Shown: positions 1-5,690 of the stretch, in pieces | How the letters are laid out: the number at the start of each line of letters is the position of its first letter | How positions within the stretch are numbered: the first letter of the stretch is position 1 | DNA from: JANOQP01 sp044227705 | Lineage (GTDB): Bacteria; Bacteroidota; Bacteroidia; Chitinophagales; Saprospiraceae | Direction: 5' to 3' | Length of the DNA stretch: 7,544 nt | Assembly: GCA_044227705.1 (NCBI GenBank) | Contig: JBGAWE010000222.1 | Span: 1 to 7,544, forward strand | Program-made: the position numbers and the translations under genes | Notes under the pieces: model-generated | The model's input: only the letters and a program-made list of their open reading frames with translations | The model's database searches: none | What the model was told of the DNA's origin: nothing

Positions 1-3000
1 ACAGCCCCGCCCGGCACCGCCCGCGTCGAGGTGGGCATCGTCAAACAGAACGCGGGCTGCATCTACGTCGACGATTGTTGCCTGACCGAAACGGGCGGCA
101 CGAGCCCCTGCTCGCCTGACGTGACGCCGCCGAACCTTTCCAACTGTCCGGTGAACATATCCCTGAACACCTCCGGCACGACGGCCACCGCCTCATGGGC
201 GCCGCCCTCGGCCACCGACAACTGCGCTGGCACGCCGACCGCCACCTCCAATTTCAGCCCTGGTGCGGCCTTCCCCATCGGCACGACCGTCGTGACCTAC
301 ACGGCGAAGGACGCGGCGAACAACACGGCGACGTGCAGCTTTTCCGTCACCGTCTCGGCAACGGCTGGCGGCGGCTGCGCGGGCAACCTGCTGACCAACC
401 CAGGCTTTGAAAGTGGTCTCACCGGCTGGGGATACGGGCAGGGCAGCCCGACCGTCGTTCCCGACGCCGCGACCGGCTCAAACGTCTTGAAGCTCACTTT
501 TCAGGCTTTTCAACTGCAAAACGCGCTCGTGACACCGGGCAAGTCCTATTCTCTCTCTGCCAAAATCCGGTCAGAGGGGTTGAGCGGCGGTACGACGATG
601 TTCATCGGCATCAAGTTCATGGACGCCAACTATGCCAACCTCGGCAGCCCCGTGCAGACCTTTTTGACCGGCACATTGGCCAATTGGACGACGCTCTCGA
701 CCGCCACGGCCACCGCGCCAACGGGGGCGAAATGGTGCGAGGTCATCTTCAACTGCAACGCCTTGCAAACCAGCAACCTCTTCGTCGATGACGCCTGCCT
801 GACGGAGGGCGGCGGCGGCACGAACCCCTGCTCCCCCGACCTCACGCCGCCCTTGCTGACCGGCTGCCCGGCCTCCCAGAGCGTCGTGACGGCTTTCGCC
901 ACCGAACAGGTCAACTGGACGCCGCCGACAGCAACCGACAACTGCGCGGGGACGCCGACGTTGACATCTAACTTCCCTCCTGGTTACTTCTTCCCAATCG
1001 GTGCGACCATCGTGACGTACACAGCGAAGGACGCGGCGGGCAACACGGCGACTTGCAGTTTCACCGTCAACGTAGCCTCCGCCGGGCTGCCGGACCTCGC
1101 CATCCAAAATTTCACGATGGGCGCGACCACGGTCGAGGCGCAAAAGGCCGTCGCCGTCAATTTCGACATCAAAAACCTCGGCGGGCCATCGACCAACGGC
1201 GCGCACGTCTCGCAAACAACGCTCTTCCTCTCGACCGACAACACGCTCGACGCGGCGGACAAGGCGATCCACATCAACTACTACACGCCCGGTGCCATCA
1301 CGGCGGGCGCTACGGTGCACATCTCGCAGCCGCTGCTCATCCCGGCGGATGTGGCGGCGGGGGCCTATTTCGTCATCGTGAAAACCGACGCGCTCAACCT
1401 CGAAACGGAGTTGAGCGAGACGAACAACACCGGCACGCTGCCGCTGACAGTCAAGGCTTTCACCGGTTTTCCATGTCAAAAAACCATCGCGGCGAACGGA
1501 TCGGTCGACTGCATCTCGTACAACGACGACGGCTCCGCGCAAGTCGTGACCAATGAGAACGGGACGTTGTTTACACGGAAAATCACCACGGGCGGCACGG
1601 TCGGCGCGGCAACGAGCTTCGGCCCGGCCGTCCAGTCGACTTTGAATTTTGAGAATGGGAAACTCGTCAAGCGCGACGAGGCGGGCACCGTCGTCTTTTC
1701 AAAAACCATCCCGGCGGCGATGCTTTCGACCTATCCATTTTTGGAAAAGGCCATCGAGTTCGGCGGTGGTTTCGTCATCGCGGCGTTCAAAAACGCGGGA
1801 AACCTCGCCGCGCCGAACGCCGCTGACCGAGGGCTGACGCTCCTCAAAACCGACCAGAACCTGGCTCAACTTGCCGTGAAAAATATCGTCGCGCCCGGCG
1901 ACTCGAGTTCGACGAAGGTCGCCGCGCTCATCGAGGCCGCCGCCGACCGGGTGATGCTGCAGTGGTCAAAGTTCACGAACTCGACGGGCTGGTGCTGCGT
2001 CGGCTGGAACGAGACCCTCCTGACCGTCGTCGACGCGGGCCTCGATGAAAAATCGACTCGAAAGGTGGGGTACAACTACAACCCGAGCTTGCCGCCGCTC
2101 GCTTTCACGGGGCTGCGGAAAACGAGCTGCGGCTGGTTCGCGGCCAACGAGGCGACCTCGTGGAGCTACGGCGGCGGCGGCGGCTCGTCGATCAACTATT
2201 CAGGAATCAAGTTTTTCGAGTTCGTCGGCGACACGTTGCGGCTTTACAAAAGCTACACGGAGACGACCAATGGCGGCTACGGCAGCGGCAACAGCAACTC
2301 AACAACCACCCACAAGTTCACCGGCCCCGCGCCCGGCGGCGGCGACCTCGTCTCGACCCGGAAGGTCTCGCAGAGCACCGGCACGTTCAGCATCAACTGG
2401 CAGCCGTCGACGGACAGCGTCCGATTCCAGCACGGCAGCCTTTTGAACAAGCTCAAGCAGCCGTATTCGCAGTATCTGCACGAGGAAATGGTCAAAATCG
2501 GGCCGGGCTACTTCATCGTCCACCGCGACGCGACGACCGGACGAGTAACCATCGCCGACATCGACTGCGACAACAACGGCACGCAGACCGGCGGCGGAAA
2601 CGGTGCCGACATCGAAATCTCGATGACGGCCGACAAGGCGACGGTGCCGATTTACGGCTCCTTCCTCGTGACCGTCACGGCTAAAAACACTGGAAATCAA
2701 CCAGTTGCATCGGCCCAAGTCAAGGTAGCGGGCTGCGCGGGGGCCGGCTCGGTTTTGACTTTCGACCAAAATTTCAAGGTCGTCTGGAACGGCGCACCAG
2801 CCGCGCCAACCGCTGGGGCGTTCAACTTCGTCTCTCAAATCTGGACGCTCTCCAACCTCGCGCCCGGCCAGTCGGCGACGCTGAAACTGCCCCTCTTCAC
2901 CCTGTCGACGGCCGAAAAGAAAATCGTCGCGCAGAGCATCGCCCAAAGCCCAGCCGACCCCGACTCGCAGCCGTCGAGCGCGGCACTTTCAAGCTGCACT

Positions 3001-3351
3001 CCAGCGCAGGACGACGAGGCCGTTTGGGTCATAAACCTCGGGCAATCGGGGCAAGCAGTCAGCCCGCAGTCGAGCGGTTTCGAGGAAAGGGAGGCGGCTG
3101 ATTTCACGGTCTTCCCAAACCCGACGGCGGGCTTTTTCAGCATCGAACTGGGAGGTTTTGTGGGGAAAAAGGTGGCCGTCTCGGTGGCCGATGTTTTTGG
3201 GAAGACAGTCTTCTACGAAAAGCTGGCCGAGCTGAAAATGCCCGGGCTTGACGTCGATTTGAGCAGCGTGGCGGAGGGCGTTTACTTCGTCCGAATCGAG
3301 TCGGAAGGGGTTCGATCGGTCTCCAAAAGACTGGTTGTCAGCAAGTTGTGA
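1..3351 (+). CDS. Large secreted multidomain protein (CBM-like/HYR/CARDB) with T9SS C-terminal sorting domain, 5'-partial
   Basis: The reading frame is open from base 1 to the TGA at 3349-3351 (1116 visible codons). The GTG at 31 lies inside a domain, so the true start is upstream of the window. Visible order, by codon from base 1: tail of a carbohydrate-binding-like module (1-35, ending VDDCCLTE); HYR domain (37-121, with DNC and FPIGTTVVTYTAKDAA); full CBM_4_9-like module (126-272, starting NLLTNPGFESGLTGW); second HYR (277-360); CARDB adhesion-type domain (363-487, starting LPDLAIQNF); an unrecognised region (about 488-868); a DUF11-like beta domain (869-1015); and a T9SS type A sorting domain (1035-1116, FTVFPNPTAGFF to VSKRLVVSKL). 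Such proteins are exported by Sec, then moved across the outer membrane by T9SS and released or anchored at the surface. An adhesive or glycan-binding role is inferred; no catalytic motif was recognised. A signal peptide would lie outside the window. Confidence 0.9.
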   Translation, partial: TAPPGTARVEVGIVKQNAGCIYVDDCCLTETGGTSPCSPDVTPPNLSNCPVNISLNTSGTTATASWAPPSATDNCAGTPTATSNFSPGAAFPIGTTVVTYTAKDAANNTATCSFSVTVSATAGGGCAGNLLTNPGFESGLTGWGYGQGSPTVVPDAATGSNVLKLTFQAFQLQNALVTPGKSYSLSAKIRSEGLSGGTTMFIGIKFMDANYANLGSPVQTFLTGTLANWTTLSTATATAPTGAKWCEVIFNCNALQTSNLFVDDACLTEGGGGTNPCSPDLTPPLLTGCPASQSVVTAFATEQVNWTPPTATDNCAGTPTLTSNFPPGYFFPIGATIVTYTAKDAAGNTATCSFTVNVASAGLPDLAIQNFTMGATTVEAQKAVAVNFDIKNLGGPSTNGAHVSQTTLFLSTDNTLDAADKAIHINYYTPGAITAGATVHISQPLLIPADVAAGAYFVIVKTDALNLETELSETNNTGTLPLTVKAFTGFPCQKTIAANGSVDCISYNDDGSAQVVTNENGTLFTRKITTGGTVGAATSFGPAVQSTLNFENGKLVKRDEAGTVVFSKTIPAAMLSTYPFLEKAIEFGGGFVIAAFKNAGNLAAPNAADRGLTLLKTDQNLAQLAVKNIVAPGDSSSTKVAALIEAAADRVMLQWSKFTNSTGWCCVGWNETLLTVVDAGLDEKSTRKVGYNYNPSLPPLAFTGLRKTSCGWFAANEATSWSYGGGGGSSINYSGIKFFEFVGDTLRLYKSYTETTNGGYGSGNSNSTTTHKFTGPAPGGGDLVSTRKVSQSTGTFSINWQPSTDSVRFQHGSLLNKLKQPYSQYLHEEMVKIGPGYFIVHRDATTGRVTIADIDCDNNGTQTGGGNGADIEISMTADKATVPIYGSFLVTVTAKNTGNQPVASAQVKVAGCAGAGSVLTFDQNFKVVWNGAPAAPTAGAFNFVSQIWTLSNLAPGQSATLKLPLFTLSTAEKKIVAQSIAQSPADPDSQPSSAALSSCTPAQDDEAVWVINLGQSGQAVSPQSSGFEEREAADFTVFPNPTAGFFSIELGGFVGKKVAVSVADVFGKTVFYEKLAELKMPGLDVDLSSVAEGVYFVRIESEGVRSVSKRLVVSKL
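109..1080 (+). repeat. Intragenic tandem repeat: HYR - CBM-like - HYR, 720-bp period
   Basis: Two HYR-encoding segments (109-363 and 829-1083) align without indels at an offset of exactly 720 bases (240 codons). Both start CSPD(V/L)TPP, share ATDNCAGTPT, and share TYTAKDAA(N/G)NTATCSF. Short exact DNA matches persist, for example GCGAAGGACGCGGCG near 304 and 1024. The module between them (376-816) ends VDDACLTEGGGG, matching the VDDCCLTETGG tail at the left edge. At least one more CBM-like copy therefore lies upstream. HYR is an immunoglobulin-like fold found in extracellular adhesion proteins. The pattern indicates internal duplication followed by protein-level divergence. Confidence 0.85.
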
Positions 3352-3360
3352 AAAAGAAAA

Positions 3361-3382
3361 GGAGGAGGCAACGGTCTCCTCC
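3361..3382. terminator. Hairpin just after the T9SS-protein stop codon, terminator-like on the minus strand
   Basis: GGAGGAG (3361-3367) pairs with CTCCTCC (3376-3382) across an 8-base loop, 9 bases after the stop codon. On the plus strand no T-run follows. Read on the minus strand, the stem is followed by TTTTCTTTTT, which resembles an intrinsic terminator for leftward transcription. No leftward gene is visible nearby, so it may simply stabilise the 3' end of the plus-strand mRNA or block antisense transcription. Confidence 0.4.
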
Positions 3383-3412
3383 CCGTTCAGGCACGAACAC
3401 GATTTCGTTTGC

Positions 3413-3451
3413 ACCGGCCGCGGCTCGTTAGGGTCGCGGCCGGTTTTTTTT
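3413..3451 (+). terminator. Rho-independent terminator of the T9SS-protein gene
   Basis: A perfect 10-bp GC-rich stem (ACCGGCCGCG at 3413-3422 with CGCGGCCGGT at 3435-3444) has a 12-base loop and runs into eight Ts (3444-3451). It lies about 60 bases after the stop codon and separates the secreted-protein gene from the tRNA. Confidence 0.88.
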
Positions 3452-3516
3452 GAGCTTTTCAAAAACTTTGGGGGGAATTTTTCGTGCAAAAACTTCCGCC
3501 AAGCAAAAAGCCTGTC

Positions 3517-3524
3517 TACTTTTG
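3517..3524 (+). promoter_or_regulatory. Candidate Bacteroidota -7 promoter box for tRNA-Arg
   Basis: TACTTTTG matches the Bacteroidota primary-sigma -7 consensus TAnnTTTG exactly, and it ends 20 bases before the first base of the tRNA. That spacing fits a transcript with a short 5' leader. A good -33 TTTG/TTG box was not found at the expected distance, so the call rests on the -7 element and its placement. Confidence 0.5.
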
Positions 3525-3544
3525 CCCGCCCTTTAGGGGCAGCT

Positions 3545-3617
3545 GGCTTCGTAGCTTAATGGATAGAGCTTCTGACTACGGATCAGAGGGTTGGAGGTTC
3601 GAGTCCTCCCGAAGTCA
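3545..3617 (+). tRNA. tRNA-Arg (anticodon ACG)
   Basis: A full cloverleaf can be drawn. The acceptor stem is GGCTTCG (3545-3551) with CGAAGTC (3610-3616), containing one G-U pair. The D stem is GCTT/GAGC. The anticodon stem is TCTGA/TCAGA around loop CTACGGA, giving anticodon ACG at 3578-3580. The variable loop has five bases. The T stem is GGAGG/CCTCC with loop TTCGAGT. The discriminator base is A at 3617. The next bases are CCG, so the 3' CCA is not encoded and must be added post-transcriptionally. A34 is normally deaminated to inosine by TadA, allowing CGU, CGC and CGA to be read; this is family knowledge. The gene stands alone, with its own candidate promoter and terminator. Confidence 0.96.
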
Positions 3618-3625
3618 CCGAAACA

Positions 3626-3658
3626 GAGCCGGATTCGCGGAATTCGGCTCGTTTTTTT
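3626..3658 (+). terminator. Rho-independent terminator of tRNA-Arg
   Basis: An 11-bp stem including one G-U pair (3626-3636 with 3640-3650) closes a GCG triloop and is followed by seven Ts (3652-3658). It lies 8 bases after the mature tRNA end and 46 bases before rpmB, so it insulates the tRNA from the ribosomal-protein operon. Confidence 0.9.
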
Positions 3659-3670
3659 AGGCAAAAACAC

Positions 3671-3685
3671 GGCGGCGAGGCCGCC
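3671..3685 (+). promoter_or_regulatory. Small GC hairpin in the rpmB leader
   Basis: GGCGGC-GAG-GCCGCC forms a perfect 6-bp stem with a 3-base loop. It lies in the 46-base gap between the tRNA terminator and the rpmB start, with its 3' end 19 bases before the ATG. It is not followed by a T-run, so it is not a terminator. A role in ribosomal-protein autoregulation or mRNA 5'-end stability is possible but unproven. No clear promoter box was found in this gap. Confidence 0.35.
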
Positions 3686-3704
3686 ACAGTTTTCAAAGAA
3701 AACC

Positions 3705-3965
3705 ATGTCAAAAGTATGTGAACTGACGGGCAAGCGGCCGGTGGCGGGCAACTGGGTCTCCCACTCCAACCGCAAGACGAAGCGCCGCTTCATGCCCAAC
3801 CTGCACACCAAGAAGTTCTTCATCCCCGAGACCGGCGAGTGGGTCAGGCTCAAGGTCTGCTCCTCTGCCTTGCGCACCATCACCAAGCTCGGCATCTTCC
3901 AATACATCAAGAAATTGGAGAAGAAGGGCGAGGTCACCTGGCACGGCGACGAGCCGGGATGCTGA
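3705..3965 (+). CDS. rpmB: Large ribosomal subunit protein bL28
   Basis: This 86-residue protein is a structural component of the 50S subunit. The N-terminus (MSKVCELTGKRPVAGNWVSH), the following NRKTKRRFMPNLHTKKFF, and the later SALRTITKLGI are characteristic of bL28. The length fits Bacteroidota members, which carry a C-terminal helix with basic residues (here KKLEKKGEVTWHG). The open frame extends upstream through the tRNA, but the ATG at 3705 gives the conserved bL28 start. It is preceded by TTTTCAAAGAAAACC with no Shine-Dalgarno motif, as is normal in this phylum. It is the first gene of an operon with rpmG (30-base gap) and the DUF4295 gene. It has one Cys near the N-terminus and one at the C-terminal end, with no zinc-binding set visible. 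Confidence 0.95.
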   Translation: MSKVCELTGKRPVAGNWVSHSNRKTKRRFMPNLHTKKFFIPETGEWVRLKVCSSALRTITKLGIFQYIKKLEKKGEVTWHGDEPGC

Positions 3966-3995
3966 TTAACGAACTACGATTTTCGATTTTAAACA

Positions 3996-4184
3996 ATGGC
4001 AAAGAAGTCCAAAGGCAACCGCCACATGATCATCCTCGAGTGCACCGAGCACAAGGCCTCGGGCCAGCCGGGGACGTCGCGCTACGTGACGCAGAAGAAC
4101 AAAAAGAACACCCCGGCCCGTCTCGAGCTGAAGAAGTTCAACCCCGTCCTGCGCAAGATGACCTTGCACCGCGAAATCAAGTAA
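3996..4184 (+). CDS. rpmG: Large ribosomal subunit protein bL33
   Basis: This 62-residue 50S ribosomal protein has the bL33 signatures MIILECTEHKASG, SRYVTQKNKKNTPARLELKKFNP and LRKMTLHREIK. The length is typical. It contains a single Cys (in LECTEH) and no CxxC pairs, so it is the zinc-independent (C-minus) form, which is usual in Bacteroidota. The ATG at 3996 follows ATTTTAAACA, with no Shine-Dalgarno motif. It lies between rpmB and the DUF4295 gene with short gaps (30 and 35 bases), consistent with a single transcript ending at 4424-4463. Confidence 0.95.
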   Translation: MAKKSKGNRHMIILECTEHKASGQPGTSRYVTQKNKKNTPARLELKKFNPVLRKMTLHREIK

Positions 4185-4219
4185 ACGGCCCTTTTCACCA
4201 GCAAAAAGAATTTTAAGCC

Positions 4220-4399
4220 ATGGCTAAAAAGGTATCCAAGAACGCCCGTGTCGCCCAGCGTGCCGCATCGGCCGGCTCGGGCAAGGATCACGTCAAGGTC
4301 GTCAAGCCCGTCAAGGACCCCACGACCGGCCGCTACAAGTACGCCGTACAGATTGTCCACAAGGACAGGGTGAAGGAGTTCTTCTCCGACGCGAAGTGA
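4220..4399 (+). CDS. DUF4295 family small basic protein (probable Bacteroidota-specific ribosomal protein)
   Basis: A 59-residue, lysine-rich ORF runs from the ATG at 4220 to the TGA at 4397-4399. It starts MAKKVSKNARVAQRAAS, continues KVVKPVKDPTTGRYKYAVQI and ends DRVKEFFSDAK. The pattern MAKK...KVVK-VK-P-TG-Y...V---VK-FF matches DUF4295, a family found in Bacteroidota directly after rpmG, exactly as here. I recall this family being reported as a phylum-specific large-subunit protein (bL38) from a Flavobacterium ribosome structure; that is memory, not verified. The gene is easily missed because of its length. The start is preceded by ATTTTAAGCC, nearly the same as the sequence before rpmG, which supports co-translation in the same operon. 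A strong terminator follows 25 bases later. Confidence 0.88.
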   Translation: MAKKVSKNARVAQRAASAGSGKDHVKVVKPVKDPTTGRYKYAVQIVHKDRVKEFFSDAK

Positions 4400-4423
4400 C
4401 CTCGGCCGCCCGAGCGGTTTTCC

Positions 4424-4463
4424 AAAAGGCTTTCCAGGCTCTGCGCTCGGAAAGCCTTTTTTT
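4424..4463 (+). terminator. Rho-independent terminator of the rpmB-rpmG-DUF4295 operon
   Basis: A perfect 12-bp stem (AAAAGGCTTTCC at 4424-4435 with GGAAAGCCTTTT at 4449-4460) carries a 13-base loop and runs into seven Ts (4457-4463). It ends only 24 bases before the next ATG, so the oxidoreductase gene must have a promoter overlapping or inside this short gap, or depend on read-through. Confidence 0.9.
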
Positions 4464-4487
4464 GATTGAAAAATCATCGAAAAAGGG

Positions 4488-5642
4488 ATGAAAAAGCTCA
4501 CTTACAGCCTCTCCTTTTGGGAGCGCGAGACTTTTTTCAAGGGCATTGATGTGGCCGTCGTCGGCAGTGGAATTGTCGGTCTCGCTGCGGCCATCCACCT
4601 TAAAAGGAAGAACCCGGCACTGAACGTCGTCGTCCTCGAACGGGGGCCACTGCCCATCGGTGCCTCGACGCGCAACGCCGGTTTCGCCTGCATCGGCTCG
4701 ATGACCGAGCTTTTGGCTGACATCGAGCTGCGCGGCGAGGACGAGGTCCTGGCCGTCGTCGAAAAAAGGTGGCGCGGCCTCGCCGCCCTCCGCTCCCTCC
4801 TCGGCGACGACCGGCTGCACTATAAGGCCAACGGCGGCTGGGAGATGTTCACCGACGACGACGACGAGATTTTTCGAACCTGCCGCGAGCGCATGCCCGA
4901 CCTCAACCAAAAAATCGGGGCAATCACCGGGCACTCGGAAGTGTTCAGCCTCGCCGATGACTCCATCCGAAAATTCGGCTTTCGCGGCGTGAGCCACCTC
5001 GTCCGCAACGCTGTCGAGGGGCAGGTCGACACAGGGCGGATGATGGAGGCTTACATCGAACTGGCCCAGTCGCTCGGCATCCGAATTTTCAACGGCATCG
5101 ATATCGAGAAGATGGACGACGGGGCCGACGGCGTGCATCTGCTGACCGGGTTTGGCTGGGAAATTCGGGCGCGAAAAGTCCTCGTCTGCGTCAACGGCTT
5201 TGCCCAGCGATTGCTCGACGTGCCGGGCATCAACCCGGCCAGAAATCAGGTTTTGATTACCAAACCCATCCCCGGCCTGCGCATCGAAGGCTGCTTCCAC
5301 TACGACCGGGGCTACTTCTATTTCCGCAACATCGACGGGCGCATCCTCCTCGGCGGCGGCAGAAACCTCTCGCCCGAGACCGAGCTGACCGACCAGTTCG
5401 GCAACACGGACTTCATCAAAAGCGCCCTCATCCGGCTGCTCCACGGGGTCATCGTGCCCGGCCAATCGGTCGAGGTTGACGGCTGGTGGAGTGGCATCCT
5501 CGGCATCGGGCTGGAGAAAAAACCAATCGTGGAAAAGGTCTCGCCCAACGTCAGTGTGGCCGTCCGATTGAGCGGAATGGGCGTGGCGATTGGGACTCTC
5601 GTCGGGCAGGAAGGCGCGGAATTAGCGATGAGCGATGAGTGA
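4488..5642 (+). CDS. FAD-dependent oxidoreductase, DAO superfamily (substrate unknown)
   Basis: This 384-residue protein is probably cytoplasmic. A Rossmann FAD-binding motif appears at residues 22-38: VAVVGSGIVGLAAAIHL, with G26-x-G28-xx-G31. An acidic residue ends the second strand (E51 in VVVLERG), where it would contact the FAD ribose. STRNAGFACIG (60-70) resembles the flavin-contacting loop of glycine-oxidase-like DAO enzymes. A second FAD-contact segment lies near the C-terminus (RLSGMGVAIGTLVG, G363-M-G365). The 20-residue lead before the dinucleotide fold (LSFWERETFF) resembles what I recall of Bacteroidota members of this family, supporting the ATG at 4488. No signal peptide or membrane segment was seen. 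It is expected to oxidise an amine, amino acid or hydroxy acid using FAD, but nothing in the sequence or neighbours fixes the substrate. It stands alone: a terminator lies upstream and convergent fabH 48 bases downstream. Confidence 0.87.
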   Translation: MKKLTYSLSFWERETFFKGIDVAVVGSGIVGLAAAIHLKRKNPALNVVVLERGPLPIGASTRNAGFACIGSMTELLADIELRGEDEVLAVVEKRWRGLAALRSLLGDDRLHYKANGGWEMFTDDDDEIFRTCRERMPDLNQKIGAITGHSEVFSLADDSIRKFGFRGVSHLVRNAVEGQVDTGRMMEAYIELAQSLGIRIFNGIDIEKMDDGADGVHLLTGFGWEIRARKVLVCVNGFAQRLLDVPGINPARNQVLITKPIPGLRIEGCFHYDRGYFYFRNIDGRILLGGGRNLSPETELTDQFGNTDFIKSALIRLLHGVIVPGQSVEVDGWWSGILGIGLEKKPIVEKVSPNVSVAVRLSGMGVAIGTLVGQEGAELAMSDE

Positions 5643-5644
5643 GG
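5625..5644 (+). repeat. Short degenerate tandem repeat over the oxidoreductase stop codon
   Basis: AGCGATG occurs twice back to back (5624-5630, 5631-5637), followed by the degenerate AGTGAGG (5638-5644), which contains the TGA stop. It encodes the tail AMSDE. It may have arisen by replication slippage; no function is evident. Confidence 0.45.
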
Positions 5645-5690
5645 AGCCAACCCATTGGTTTTCAACCAGTTCGCTCGTTTGGCCAATCGC

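Noticed and set aside
31..33. GTG as start codon of the large secreted protein
   Set aside because: The frame is open to base 1 and the preceding codons (TAPPGTARVE) align with the tail of the internal CBM-like copy, so the gene is truncated by the window edge.
571..1542. Long antisense ORF (323 aa) within the secreted-protein gene
   Set aside because: The translation is Arg/Val/Gly-rich without domain character, and it lies opposite well-recognised HYR/CBM/CARDB coding. It is a high-GC shadow frame.
2170..2184. Five consecutive GGC codons as a possible phase-variable repeat
   Set aside because: The tract is short, encodes a plausible Gly-rich loop, and the frame is intact. There is no evidence of slippage.
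3591..3704. Upstream extension of rpmB into the tRNA
   Set aside because: The extension would overlap the tRNA and its terminator. The ATG at 3705 gives the conserved bL28 N-terminus.
4311..5465. Antisense ORF of 384 aa opposite the oxidoreductase gene
   Set aside because: It also runs back through the operon terminator and the DUF4295 gene. The sense frame carries clear FAD-binding motifs, and the equal length is coincidence.
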